DNA from: Acheta domesticus
Lineage: Eukaryota; Arthropoda; Insecta; Orthoptera; Gryllidae
Length of the DNA stretch: 64,000 nt
NCBI GenBank assembly: GCA_031308135.1
Contig: JAHLJT010000631.1
Location: forward strand, 159,874,921-159,938,920
Direction: 5' to 3'
Position numbers and translations under genes: made by a program. Below are positions 10,149 to 21,540 of this stretch, one piece after another (within the stretch, counting starts at the first letter, position 1; every line of letters starts with the position of its first letter). The notes below the pieces were generated by a model that was given only the letters and a program-made list of their open reading frames with translations, was not told the DNA's origin and did no database searches.

Positions 10149-10276
10149 GTTATCAGAGCCCAGCAAGAATTTTTTCTGCGGGGAATCCGCCGTTTTTTTC
10201 GCGCAGCGGTACATAACTTCCCCTATACTACGTATATTACTCGGTATATATGTACGTATACGGGAAAGTAAAAATT
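10149..10276 (-). repeat. Family Q palindromic end, reverse orientation
   Basis: On the minus strand it begins TTTTTACTTTCCCGTATACG, passes the palindromic tract and the 'cgctgcgcgaaaaaaacggc' block, and is cut off by terminus M4 at about 10148. Only the 5' 130 bp remain. Confidence 0.65.
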
Positions 10277-10479
10277 GGGACTTTAAAAAAACGTATGTAC
10301 ATTTTTTTTTAAATTTAGTTGTTTGGTGTAATTTTGCATTTTCTAATTTCCCGTGCTCCATTCGCTAGCCTTCAGGAAATACTAGATTGGAATACGAGAA
10401 TGGCATTCCACCCCGCGAGACTTCAGTTCAAATTCAATGAATTCTGTCTCATTGGTAGATGATTTATCTGTACGAAACG
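10277..10479. other. Short AT-rich spacer
   Basis: Nothing recognised between two family Q fragments. Confidence 0.4.
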
Positions 10480-11575
10480 GAGTTTTAATTGTTCAATTTG
10501 TTTTGATTTTTGCTTGAAATTAGCACTATGTATGAAAAGTTTGAAAAACAAATTGAAGCCATTTTCGAGAAAATATCGTTTAAGAGTTCCTGAAAATGCG
10601 AAATTTTGAGCTAATTTTCACAAAAAACTTTTGAATTTTCGAGAAACATTATCAGACTTTATTTGGTGCACATGTATTCGTAAATGCAATAATATGAACA
10701 AATCCGCCGCTAATGTAAATATTAACGACATGAGAGAAATGAAAAAAAAGTACATGCTTTTAATTTTTAGAAGAACAAAAGACTACAGCTATATGACGTT
10801 TACGTTATAGAGTTAATTAAACAAAATCCGCAACAAAAGTTTAAAGAAAAGGTTTGGAACCGCTTTTGAAGAAAATGATTTGAAATTGGCATATTTTACG
10901 CAATATTGCGCGAAAACGATTACATTTTTCAAAAAATATACGTATTATTTTTATTGAAAGAACTAATTATGTACAACATATTTCATTTGAAGGAAAAATC
11001 TCCATCTTTAATTTCGTAGTTGTCGGAAGACGCCGAAAAAATTCAATTTTTTGCAATTTTCAAAAATTTAGAGTTATCAGTGAAAATTGTACCTGTCCCA
11101 TCTTTATAAGTGTATTTTACTCTATTCTTACAAGAGATTTAAAGAAAAAAATTGCAGCCATTTTTGAGACAATTTTGAAAATCTCCCATGGACTTCATGT
11201 AAAGCGAAGAAAGTATTGGAGTTTTTTTAAATCTCAAATATTTGACTCAGGCCAGATCGACGGGTTTTTTCAGTTTGGAAACAATCATATGCATATTTTA
11301 GGCGCTAGTGTTGTTCACATACACAGATGGACGGACAGATGTACGTTTTGCCGTCAATCGATGTTTCGGTATCAAGGATCCACAAAACATGGATTCTGGC
11401 TAGAGCAGTATGTTAAAGGATTTTTTTCTACAAATTTAGTAACGGGATTTATCCACTTTGTTGTTATCAGGGCCCGACAATAAGAGTTTTTCTGCCGAAG
11501 ATTCTCCGTTTTTTTCCGCGCAGTGCGTAACTTTCTGTCTATTGCGCAAGCGGTAGCGAGAGAGTAAAAAGTGTC
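10480..11575 (-). repeat. Family Q long copy, reverse orientation
   Basis: On the minus strand the palindromic end lies at about 11575-11460 (TTTTTACTCTCTCGCTACCG and 'cagaaaaactcttattgtcg'). It is followed by the 'cagacggac'-type block (11330 region, 'gatggacggacagatg' on plus) and two to three internal units marked by 'gcagccatttttgaga' (11150), 'ggaaccgcttttgaag' (10850) and 'gaagccattttcgaga' (10545). Their spacing is about 300 bp. No clear terminus M is found at the left edge. Confidence 0.7.
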
Positions 11576-11853
11576 AATATACCTTTCATGAAGAAGTCGC
11601 CAATCAAGAATACGCCCTAGCCCACAAATTTGTTTATTTTCACAGTGGAGGAGCGAAAACCATTTGTTTTTAAATTAATTTATTACTTCCTGTTCGACAA
11701 TTTGTCTTTCAGGGCATTGGAATTTACAATAATGGACAGTCGTTTTGGACACTAACAGTAACCTCTGTAAGAGGATTTATGAAGGTAAATTTTTAATAAT
11801 TAGACAATTATATAAGACTAAGGAACATAGAAAAGAAGAGAAAATAAATAAAA

Positions 11854-14548
11854 TTACGGAGGATGAAATTTATCTTTAGGAAATTTGGAATTAATTCTAC
11901 GAGGAAAGGGATAAGTTTTACCAAGATTAAAAAATTGTGCATGATGTAATGAAGGAAGAGTATTAAAAAATTTGAGACTACAAGTTTTAATTAAATCATG
12001 GATTGTAGGGAGATTTAGTTCATTGTGAATTTGTGTATTGGGAATAAACCAAGGTGCATGTAGAATTTTTCGAAAGAATTTGTTTTGAATGATTTGAAGT
12101 TTTTGTATATTTGATTTTGCTGCATTTGACCATATTGGACAAGCATAAGTTAAAGTAGGTCTAATAATTGAAGTGTATATTAATTTAGCAGTTTTAATGC
12201 GGAGAGTTGAGTTATTATTTATGAGAGAATTAAGTTTTTGTATTTTAATGGTAGTTTTTTGTATAACATTTTTTATGTGAATTTTCCAGTTCAGTTTTGT
12301 GTCTAGATAGAGACCTAAATATTTAATAGATGAAGAGGAAGAAAGCCAAGGAATAGGAGTGTTATGAATTAGAAGGGGAGGAGGGGTTATTGGCTTACAT
12401 AACGTAAATATTTTGGCTTGGCATTTATCCATATTGATTTTGATTCTCCAATTGTGGGCCCACACCGAATAACGATTAAGATCTATTTGAAGTTTATTTC
12501 TGGCAAGAAGAATATTAGTGTGTGAGTTAATAAGTGCTGTATCATCTGCAAAAAGGGCTAATTTAGAAGAAGCGAATATTGGAATGTCGGATAGATAGAT
12601 ATTGAATAGCAGAGGCGAAAGACAAGAACCTTGAGGGACCCCGGCAGAGATGTTAAATTTTTGAGAGAAAGAATTATTATATTTAACTATGAAAGTTCTG
12701 TTAGATAGGAAATTTTGAATAATATTTATAAGATAAATAGGAATACCTACAAGATGAAGTTTATATATTAAACCATCGTGCCAAACTTTGTCGAATGCCT
12801 TTTCTATATCTAAAAAGATTGCAAGGGAGTGTTGTTTTAAATGAAAAGAATTTTCTATGTGTTCAGTAATACGTAATAGTTGATGAAGAGTAGAATGTTT
12901 GTGCATAAATCCAAATTGTGAAGGTTGAATAATGTTATTTTGAGAAGTGAATGTATAAAGTCTGTGAAGTAATATAGTTTCGTAAATTTTTGATAAAGAA
13001 GAAAGTAAACTAATGGGCCGATAATTAGAAGGAAATCTTGGGTCTTTCTTTGGTTTACAAATAGGGATAATTATAGCTAATTTCCAAATATTAGGAAAAT
13101 AGTGAAAACGTAGAGACGAATTCAAAATATTGGTAAATGCAGCAATGGATTTATTACCTAAAAATTTGAGTGATTTGTTGGTAATTAGATCAAATCCAGT
13201 TGATTTGCGAATTTTGAGTTTTTTTATAATATTATGAACTTCAATAGGGGATATAAAAGGAATAAGTTGTGGAACGTTATAATTAGGAAGGGAAAGGAAG
13301 TGGGTTATATGATTGTGAAGTTGAGTATTGTGTATTGGATTAGCAATAAAAGAAGATTGGAAGTGAGAGCCCAGTAATTTAAGTTTCTCAGGATCATTTA
13401 CGGCAGTGGAGGAAGAGTCTTGTAGGACAGGAATGAGAGTTTTGTCATTATAAAGTCGTTTAATTGTCAACCATAATTGTTTAGATTGAGGGTGTATTTG
13501 TTGAAGAAAGTTTTGATATTGATGAAATTTAAATAAATGTATTCTAGACTTTATTATTCGCGAAATTTTGTTAAGTTTAGATTTAATATCGGGACGTCGA
13601 GTTATTTGCCAATAACGACGTAAAGTGTGTTTAGTTTTGATTAAATTAAGAATACGAAAAGGTAATGGTTTATAGGGGCTAGGGGGAAATTTAGGTATAA
13701 AGCTTGAATGAGAGTAAAGTGTGTTATGTATTGTAGTGGTAAAATAAGATAGATAATTGTCAATATCATTTGTAGATTGTATATTATGAGGAAACTTAAT
13801 ATTATTTTCAATATCGTGTTGAAAGTCAGGCTACCTAATTTTTTGAAAAAGAGGTGTGAAGGTAGAAGAAGAAATATTAAAGGAAACAGATAAAGTAATA
13901 AGAACTGGAAAATGGTCAGAATCTAATTCAGGAAGTACATTTTGTATTATAGGGAAAGGAAAATTTTGTGTAAGAATAATATCAAGAATATCAGGAATAA
14001 TATTATTATTATATGAATAGTAATTAGTTCAGAGGGGGAGTGTATTTGTACATTATTAGAAACGAGAAAATTATGTAATTTAATTCCGTTAGGGTTGGTA
14101 GTATTGCAACCCCAAATTTGATGTTTACAGTTTATATCGCCAAGAAGAATGGTTTTGTTTATATTGTTAAAGATTTTTTTAAATGTTACGAGAGGAAATG
14201 TGTATTTTGGGGGTTTGTAGGCAACTGAAAAATAGTAATCAAGATTATTTATATTGATTATTAAAGAAAGGATTTCAAGAGAAGGATGATTATTAAATTG
14301 GAATGAATAGTGTTTAATAAAGTGTTTAATGAGTATAGCAACTCCTCCGGAGGCCACTGAATTAATTCTGTCAAAACGATAAATTTTATAGTTGGAGATA
14401 TATAATTTGTCAGTTGGGAGTAAATGTGTCTCAGTTATAAAAGCAATGTGTACATTATGAGTGTATAGAAAATGTTCGAAAGTATGTTGTTGTCTTTTCA
14501 AACCATTAGCATTCCAGTTGAGAAGTGTTAGTTGATTGGTAGTTTTAT
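11854..14548 (-). pseudogene. LINE ORF2: endonuclease-reverse transcriptase, two lesions
   Basis: Encodes an APE-type endonuclease that nicks target DNA, followed by the reverse transcriptase used in target-primed reverse transcription. Endonuclease motifs: LLNWNANG at about 14520, ITETH (Glu near 14431), SVASGGVAILI, GDINCKHQIWG (Asp near 14137) and SDHFPVLI near 13900. RT motifs: NYRPISLLSSLSKIYE, QFGFMHKHST, FLDIEKAFDKVWHDGL, AGVPQGSCLSPLLFNIYLSD, FADDTALI (catalytic Asp pair near 12546) and YLGLYLD. The length, about 898 codons, is normal for Jockey ORF2. Lesions: a frameshift at about 14018-14030 just after SPSE, and a TAG at 13831-13833 that a single G-to-A change from TGG (Trp, in KIRWPDF context) would explain. 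From 13830 to the stop at 11854 the frame is unbroken. ORF2 has no ATG between the ORF1 stop and the first endonuclease motif. Confidence 0.85.
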
Positions 14549-14551
14549 CAA

Positions 14552-15919
14552 TTACTTATTATGAGAGAGCGATTCAATAATATTTTGAAGTTGAGGAAGA
14601 AGAATTGAAAGAATTTGTGATATTATTGTTGTAATAATTTGTTGAATATTATAAGAAGAGGGAGAGGTATGTTGTGTAGGAATGTGTAAGTTATTTGTCC
14701 AAGGAGAGTTGTTAATGTTTGTTTGTGTGTTAGAAAGAGGTGGGAAATGTGTTGTATGTAAATTAAAAGAAGGTTTTGAAGAGTTTTGAGGTAAAGTAGT
14801 AGGAATAGTGGAATAAGAGTTTATGCTGGGGGAAGAGTTATTAGTGGGGGTAGAAGAGGAGAAAGTATGTGTGGAAGGTAAATTATTATTAGATTTATTT
14901 ATCTTATTATTCAAGACAAGTTTGTAAAATGAACATCCTCTATAATTGGCAGAATGTATCTGTCCACAGTTTACACAAGTGGGAGGTGTGGATTGTGGCT
15001 TTGGACAAACCGAGTAATGATGGGGTTGAGAACACTTGACACATCTGGGTTTCAATTTACAGTTCGCCTGTGAATGTCCAAAACGTTGACAATTTTTACA
15101 CTGAACAGGGGTGAATCGATTTGATTTTGGTTGAACTTTTATAATGGAATGAAATAAACGATCTAATTTTAAAATAGTTCTAGCTTGATGGGAGTCTGTT
15201 AAGTCTATTGCACAAGTTTGAAGAGGATGTCTTAGTTTGTCATAAAGACGCCGAACTTGAAGCACTGGATATTCTAGGCGAATGAGTTCATTAAAAATTT
15301 CTAATTCACTTAGTGATATTGGAATGTCTTTAAACATTACCTGGAATGCTTTCTTGCTCGGATCTTGAAATGTATAAAATTGTATATTATTACTTTCACA
15401 GAATTTTCTGAAATTTCGATGGTCATCAATGTCTGTAAAAAGAATTTGGATTTCATTGAATCGGGATTTTGTTGAATAGTTATTATGAACCACTTTTGCG
15501 ATGTCTTGAAGTAACAAAGGATAGTTCATGCCAATCACTGTTATAGGTGGAACTTTTTGATGTGATGAAGTTGAAGTAGACGACTCTTGTAGATTAGCTG
15601 AAGGTTCATATCTGGAGTGGGTTGGAATATTATACATGGGGGTAGATGATTTTGATCGTTTGGAAGGGTTTTCTTGAGCATCTGTGGGGTGTGGACGACG
15701 AACGTTGTTGGAGATGTCTTCTATGTTAGTTTCAGGTTGTGGTACTAGGTTTGCTGAAGATTCTTGAAAAGATGTTTCTGAAGTAGCTGGATAAGAAGGT
15801 TGCTGATAATTTGGTGGGTGTGAGGTTGAATACTCCATGCCTTGAACTGGAGTTGCTTGCATGCTAACGTATTGAGTGGAAGTTTGAACATCAGATGAAA
15901 ACATGTTTGTATTGTCCAA
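14552..15919 (-). CDS. LINE ORF1, gag-like nucleic-acid-binding protein
   Basis: An intact 455-residue protein of the Jockey ORF1 type, which coats the element RNA and delivers it to target DNA. The first 120 residues are low-complexity and rich in Ser, Pro, Gln and Thr. Residues about 124-260 match the RRM-like plus PRE_C2HC arrangement of Jockey ORF1 proteins (PITVIGMNYP, FKDIPISLSELEIFNELI, TCAIDLTDS, RFTPVQCKNCQRFGHSQANC). Three zinc knuckles follow: CX2CX4HX4C at 274-287, CX2CX3HX4C at 293-305 and CX2CX3HX6C at 315-329. The C-terminal third is Asn/Ser/Thr-rich. The ATG chosen is the most upstream in a frame open from 15919. The stop (14552-14554) is followed within a few bases by the ORF2 frame. 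The base composition is as AT-rich as ORF2. Confidence 0.85.
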   Translation of the reverse strand: MDNTNMFSSDVQTSTQYVSMQATPVQGMEYSTSHPPNYQQPSYPATSETSFQESSANLVPQPETNIEDISNNVRRPHPTDAQENPSKRSKSSTPMYNIPTHSRYEPSANLQESSTSTSSHQKVPPITVIGMNYPLLLQDIAKVVHNNYSTKSRFNEIQILFTDIDDHRNFRKFCESNNIQFYTFQDPSKKAFQVMFKDIPISLSELEIFNELIRLEYPVLQVRRLYDKLRHPLQTCAIDLTDSHQARTILKLDRLFHSIIKVQPKSNRFTPVQCKNCQRFGHSQANCKLKPRCVKCSQPHHYSVCPKPQSTPPTCVNCGQIHSANYRGCSFYKLVLNNKINKSNNNLPSTHTFSSSTPTNNSSPSINSYSTIPTTLPQNSSKPSFNLHTTHFPPLSNTQTNINNSPWTNNLHIPTQHTSPSSYNIQQIITTIISQILSILLPQLQNIIESLSHNK

Positions 15920-15990
15920 GACAACTCGTCTCCCGTAAGGGAGATGAGTATTATAATAAGATCTTGAGTTTTTCGTAGACTTTTATCTCT

Positions 15991-16295
15991 TTTTGTAAAA
16001 TAGTAGATTTAGATGATGTAGAATGAGATTATTTTGAGATAATTCAATTAGATATCACAATATTTGAAATATTATAACAGCAATATTTGGTAGCACTATT
16101 CTAGAAGCACGGCCACCTGGACTTGATTTTTGTTTTTGCGCTTTCTTTCTGAAAGCTACCGAAATCGTTCAAAGCAGAGGCAAAGGTCTTGCCTTACAAA
16201 TCGACGTACAATGATTTCTAAAACTTAGCGACGTGATATTTGCTTCATTTAATTGGTTGATTAAGGATTCCCGGCTCTTTATCTGCTAGAGTTCC
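15991..16295. other. AT-rich flank of the LINE
   Basis: May include the 5' UTR of the LINE. No feature recognised. Confidence 0.35.
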
Positions 16296-16412
16296 GTAAG
16301 TGTGGTGCATGCTTTATCGCTGGTGATCTTCCCCGGCTGAATGACGAGATCCGGCACCGTCTTTCCAGTAGACTTGTAGGTTCTTTCCACCAACCAGGTT
16401 CCACCCACGTTG
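16296..16412 (-). mobile_element. SINE family S fragment (copy E)
   Basis: Plus-strand blocks 'gtgatcttccccggctga', 'gagatccggcaccgtc', 'agtagacttgtagg' and 'accaggttccaccca' match the middle-to-3' part of copy B (about 50125-50225). This is a truncated copy in minus orientation. Confidence 0.7.
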
Positions 16413-18342
16413 CATCGAGTTTAGAGAGTTGGCAGCACAATTTGCTCAAAAGATAGGGGGTCTTATTTAATCTTGAACTGGAGTCACAGATGGCATATTT
16501 AAGTGTGTTCCATACTGCATTGTAATGCTTGACAGCACTTTGGACGACACATAAGTTATCCTTTTGAGATTTTTAAAATTTTCATATACAGAATAGATAT
16601 TGATCCATAAGCGAAGACCCTTGGTGAGGTATGGATCTGTAGAATAAAATAAGAGAATCACCAAACGTTCGGGAAGCTGTATGACGCAACTGGGGCTGCA
16701 CCAACAAATCTATAGCTATACACTATTGCAAAATTGATTCTGTTGCACATATGCTTTGTTGGTTAAATAAGGCTCCTTGCAATTGCAATTTCTCACAAAT
16801 ATTTCGCTTCTTCCTTTATTCCTTTACTTTTAATCAAAATTCGATCATTTCTCTTGTATTCTCTCTTCGTATTAGAGTTTGTTTTTGCACTACTTACCCC
16901 GAGCTAAAAGATATTTTGAATTCTATGGGAATTCGGGAATCAAATACGGATCTCCCTGAATATACTCGGAATGTACTACAACATTGGCACTCTTAGATTT
17001 TATTTCAATTTTTGAATTAGTGTTGGAAGGATATTATCCAGGACAGAATCGAATGATGATTTTTCGGATTGAAAGTAGTGCAAAGACAATATGAAATGTA
17101 TTGCAACTGAAGTTTATTCAATCATGAGATAAAAGAAGACCGAAGAAATTAACATTTACACGAACGCGAAAAATCAAAAATTACTCGGAGGAAGTGTATA
17201 ACTGAAGAGACTACTTCGTGAGAAGAAACTTATATTTTGGAAGTTTGTTGCCTGATAGTAAGTTAATTTCCCCCATTTATCTACTTTAATTTCCTCCTAC
17301 ATAGCGCAAACACTACAGTAGTAGTTGCTTAATACTTGAAGTAGAATAAACGTAATTACTCTAGTTCAATTTATAGCTCATTATTATGTCAATTTATGGA
17401 CGATAATTTATATGATAATTTTGTTATGGCTATATTCATCTACGCTTTTAGGCAGGCAGCACGATGTCATTGCTCTGCGCAGTATAACTACTAGGCTTTC
17501 CTCTTTAAGGCACTTAAATTAATAAACAGATAACAGCAATTTCATTAAACACTGCATTCATACGGTGTGAGTGCTACATGCGTTTCGAAGCACGTTCTTT
17601 TGCGTTTAATGATACAGAAAAATGAAATAGTTCGATAAATATTAATGGTTATGGCCGTTAAAAGAAATCGATGAATTTAAATGCAGTGGAGCAAATTATG
17701 GCCTTACTGAATTCGAGCAAGATAAAACAGAAAAGTTGAAGCATTTCAGTACGTTTGAATGCACAGCAATCGAGAAATGTTACTTAATTATAAAAAAAAT
17801 ATTTACATACACGTTTTATGTCATTGTTTGTTATCAATTAAAACGAATGACCTGCATTGTATGGCATAATATTTTATTTTCCCACTCTCTTTGTATAATG
17901 CTGTCGTTTGATGGCTGCGACCTGTAGCATAATGATACTCATTATGATAAAGCTTTTATTATGATACAGGTTCTTAACCAATCACAGAGAAGTGTACAAG
18001 CCACGTATTAATCATTCACAATTGTTCTAGTAAATGCATCGTGTACATTAACATGGCATTTGATATTATATTATGCTTGTCAGTTTTAATTTCTCTTATT
18101 AGTAGTATTCTTTTCGTGTAATATTATTTAAAATAAATTGGATCGTCATTTCACTTTGATTCTATTTGACTAGCGCAGTAAAGCAGGCCCTCCCAGGCGG
18201 ACAGGTAAAACACAGCCACCTCGGTCTTAGCTCATATAGTAATATCACACTCTTGTACCAAAATCCATCATTACATCTTCGGTTCATAATGTACTGCACA
18301 TCTTTTAACTTCTGAATATTACTTCTGAATTTTACTTCTTAA
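16413..18342. other. Intergenic, nothing recognised
   Basis: AT-rich. Isolated short frames (for example 16751-16996) have no domain or supporting signals. Nothing repeat-like was matched to other parts of the window. Confidence 0.5.
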
Positions 18343-19489
18343 CCTTCGGATGCAATCGTGAATTTACCTACTCCATTACAAAGGTGGGGTCAGATTGATC
18401 CTAGACTTATAAATTATAGTCATGGGTTTCTTTTTCAGAATCTTATTCTGGAATTTAATCATTAATGGTTTTCACAGTAGAAAATATCCTTTAATGGCAA
18501 ATATTGACGTGTAGAAATACTTTTTTCCAAAATTTGAAAAAGTATCCCCAATTCAGAAAGCACTACCATCAGTATGATGTTGATTCTGAAGTGAATTAAT
18601 AAACAAATTTAGTAGAAACTTATTGTATTAGCGTACAACATTAAAATATTTATTCTATTATAATTGTGCAAATTTAAGCAGGCAAATTTAAGTTTGCAAA
18701 TTATTCGAAAGCATTTGTTAAGTATACTGTCAATGCCACGAGCACTCGACGTATGCCAAACATATGTGTCCACCCGTCTGTCAAAGAGGAGGAGGATAGA
18801 GGGTCCATGAACGACTACTATTATCTATTAGTTTTGATGCTATGTGATTCCCTTCTTCATCAGAATCAGTTTTCTCTTCATCTGTTTCCTCATTAGAACT
18901 TCCAGGGATTCGGAAAATCATGCGCCATTATGAAGGTCATAGAGTTTATCAGTGTCACTGTCTGATACTTCACTTTCATTTGCAATAGAGGTATATTCAT
19001 CAAGACAATTTCTATTTCCTGTTTTCTCTGCGGTTTAATCGCCACTGTTGACACTGATAATGTAACACGAAAAAAACAAAACAATGCGATGTGAAAGAAT
19101 CAAATTCAAACGCAACTAAGCCTAAGCATTCAAACAATACTGGACGTACCCTAAACAAAATCATGATATAGAAATCGTTTTGCAGTGATTCTACATTCTA
19201 CCCTAACAAAAGGAAAGAAATACGAACTACAAAATAATTACATATTCGTAATGGAATAAATAGATGGATAACGTATGAGTGTCCAGACGATTGTAACCGA
19301 CCTTTTTTCGTAAAAAGGCTTCAAATCAGGCTTTAAAAATAGTGAAAATTAAAAATATTATTTTTATAATAAATAAGACTGTAATAAAAGATGTCACGAA
19401 GGCTCAGGTCTCGGAGAATAAAATTGTAGAAGACACAAGCCGAAAAACACATGCTGGGGTCAGATTAACCCCTCGTTTGCATCCAAGGG
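18343..19489 (-). mobile_element. piggyBac-like element (1147 bp, degenerate)
   Basis: Flanked by TTAA on both sides (18339-18342 and 19490-19493), the exact target site and duplication of piggyBac elements. Terminal inverted repeats are CCTTCGGATGCAATCG (left) and CCCTTGGATGCAAACG (right, reverse complement). A subterminal 'ggggtcagatt' motif occurs near both ends (about 18386 and 19456). On the minus strand, about 18840-19040 translates to an acidic stretch (NESEVSDSDTDKLYDL and NEETDEEKTDSDEEG) like the acidic N-terminus of piggyBac transposases. It is broken by stops, and the catalytic domain is missing. Confidence 0.75.
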
Positions 19490-20279
19490 TTAATGATATC
19501 AGCTAATTGTTGCAAACAAAAATTAAAGAAAATGAAAAAATTCTAAATATATTTCTTTTGGCAATTCATTGGCGTTTCAAATAGTTTTCATCTAACATTT
19601 AAAGTTCTCGAAATTTTTCCTATTTTCTGGGCAACTGCATAAGTGTGGTACAGTAGGGATAAAACGAAACGTCATGCAGCCAAACTACTACACAAAAAAG
19701 GCCTCCCAAATCCCAATTTGGCCCACAGTTGGGGGGCGGCGTGCCGCGCGGGCGTCGCTACGGCGACGGGGTGGGGCGGGGCTGGGCGTGGGTGGAACGT
19801 GGGCCGGGGCACAGCAGGGCAGGGATGGGTCGGCAGCCCCGAGGGCCGAGCGCGGACGTGCCGGGGGCCGTACCAATATTTCATAGGGCGCACAGCCGGC
19901 TCCGAGTGCAAACCCCGCGGCCATCAATATGTGAGCAGCTATGGGGACGTTTCGCGTATTCCGTTTCTTAGTGCAACCTCGCGACCCCAACCTCGCGAGC
20001 ACGTCGCCGGCCGCCGACTTCATCCCTTCCACCAGAATTCGAGTTGGCATCCTCGACCCTTCCGACTCGCTCATCCCTCTGCATCGTTGCGCTCCGCGCT
20101 GGGCTGGGTTATCGCGCACATCAATGTGCTGCACTGCCCTACTCATCCTATCGCAACATTCTTTGTTCTCTCAACCCGTCACATATGGGTCTCATGACCA
20201 TCAGACTTGATCCCAAACGCTCCAACTTGTCACTTATTCCTTTAAATGGTCGTTTCGTTTGGCTCTTAACTTTTCACTT
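19490..20279. other. GC-rich island, no recognised gene
   Basis: The stretch at about 19725-20120 is strongly GC- and CpG-rich in an AT-rich context. Frames of 150-184 codons are open on both strands as expected from composition, and none shows a domain. Promoter or exon function cannot be decided from sequence alone. Confidence 0.45.
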
Positions 20280-20500
20280 TCTTGCCGATTACGTAAGTAG
20301 TCAAGAGAAAATATTGTAATCGTTTTGCGAAAACCGACTATTTTTCGTCAGAAAAACTCTTATTGATGGGCACTGGTAACACAAAAATGGAGAAATCTTG
20401 TTCTTACACGTAGTTAATTATTCCTCTAACACGTTGTGAAGTCAGAATCCGCGTTTTGTGGGTTCTTGACATCCAAAAATTTATTGACGGCAAAATGTCT
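20280..20500 (+). repeat. Family Q 5' part
   Basis: Palindromic tract with 'gagaaaatattgtaatcg', then 'cagaaaaactcttattga', 'gtgaagtcagaatccg' and 'tgacggcaaaatgtct'. These correspond to blocks at 27700-27860 and 43090-43260. It is truncated on the right. Confidence 0.65.
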
Positions 20501-21540
20501 CTGTTGAATGTTCTTAATTAAATCTGTTGTTCAAAGACAGGTCTTGGAATATGAACGTGCACAATGTTGCGAAAATGTGAGTAGTTTTGGTGAAATTTTG
20601 CGTGAAATTTAGTTCCAATTCTCTTGACAAATGGACATAAAATGGCGGTATTAGTGGAACAATGAAATAGGCTACTCTCTGTCTGTAGGGAGTCTAATGC
20701 TTCTGTTCAGGTCTATCTGAAGCCTCCCTATTCTGTCTCGCCCTGCATCACACTGCTCAGAGCGACTCCCAGTGCACTTCTCACCCCGTCGTCTTGCCCC
20801 AACTTCCCCACTCCGTCTGCCTAGCCCAACATCCCTCTTCCACCCCGCGGCGCTTTGTCTTAAGCACTTCCGGGAAAGGCGTCAATATGTCAACAATGGA
20901 GAACGTCATTTACCGGATATAATTTTTAAAAACAAGTAATGTAAAATTGCATAACATTTAATGTTCACAAATAAAAGTATTTTTTCTGTTCCTTACTTTG
21001 TTTGTAACTGGTTTTGAAATAAAGGAGATATTTTGCCGGATCCTGTATCTCTTTTTCCCATTTCATTCTATCCTACCTCGTATTCTATACCAATTTATCA
21101 TATCCCATTCCATTCCATCCCATCCCTTCCCCGCCCGCAGCACCTGTCCCGCCTCGCTCCACCCGGCTCTGCTCCGCCCCCCGCCCCCGCCCCGCCCCGC
21201 GCCGCCCGCCACGCCCTGCCCTCGCGCCGTCGCGCCCCGCCCCGCCCCGCCCCGCCCCGATCCCGCCCCGCGCCGCCCACCTCGCAGCTGCCCTCGCGCC
21301 GTCGCGCCCCGCCCCGCCCGCCCCGCCCCCGCCCCGCCCCGTTCCCGCCACGCCCCGCCCACCTCGCGCTGCCCTCGCGCCGTTGCGCGCCCGTGACGCT
21401 CGAGGGAGTGCAGTGCGTCGCCCGGCACGACGCGACGCGCCGCCTGAAGCGTGAAACGAAAGTTAAACGCAACTGCTCACTCCGCGCTCTGTGTCGCGTT
21501 TGAAAGTTGAGGACGCGTGGACGCTTGTGATACGTTTTGC
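20501..21540. other. Intergenic with C/G-rich island (21120-21500)
   Basis: From about 21160 to 21360 the plus strand is dominated by CGCCCC-type motifs with repeated 'ccctcgcgccgt' blocks (near 21220, 21290 and 21370, giving an irregular period of about 70-75 bp). The long Ala/Arg/Pro/Gly-rich frames on both strands are compositional. The G-rich minus strand could form G-quadruplexes. Confidence 0.5.

Larger units (their letters stand above)
11664..15990 (-). mobile_element. Jockey-clade non-LTR retrotransposon (LINE)
   Basis: A single minus-strand element of about 4.3 kb carries ORF1 (gag-like, CCHC knuckles) and ORF2 (APE endonuclease plus reverse transcriptase), in the order and sizes usual for Jockey-type LINEs. 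The 3' UTR after the ORF2 stop (11854) is short and AT-rich. An A-rich 3' end is likely near 11664-11690, seen as T-rich on plus. The 5' limit beyond 15919 is not defined, and no target duplication could be identified by eye. Only two lesions are visible across both ORFs, so the copy is young. Confidence 0.85.

Noticed and set aside
21033..21503. Frames of 120-156 codons rich in Pro, Ala, Arg or Gly
   Set aside because: Explained by the CGCCCC-rich composition. Both strands are open and the peptides are low-complexity.
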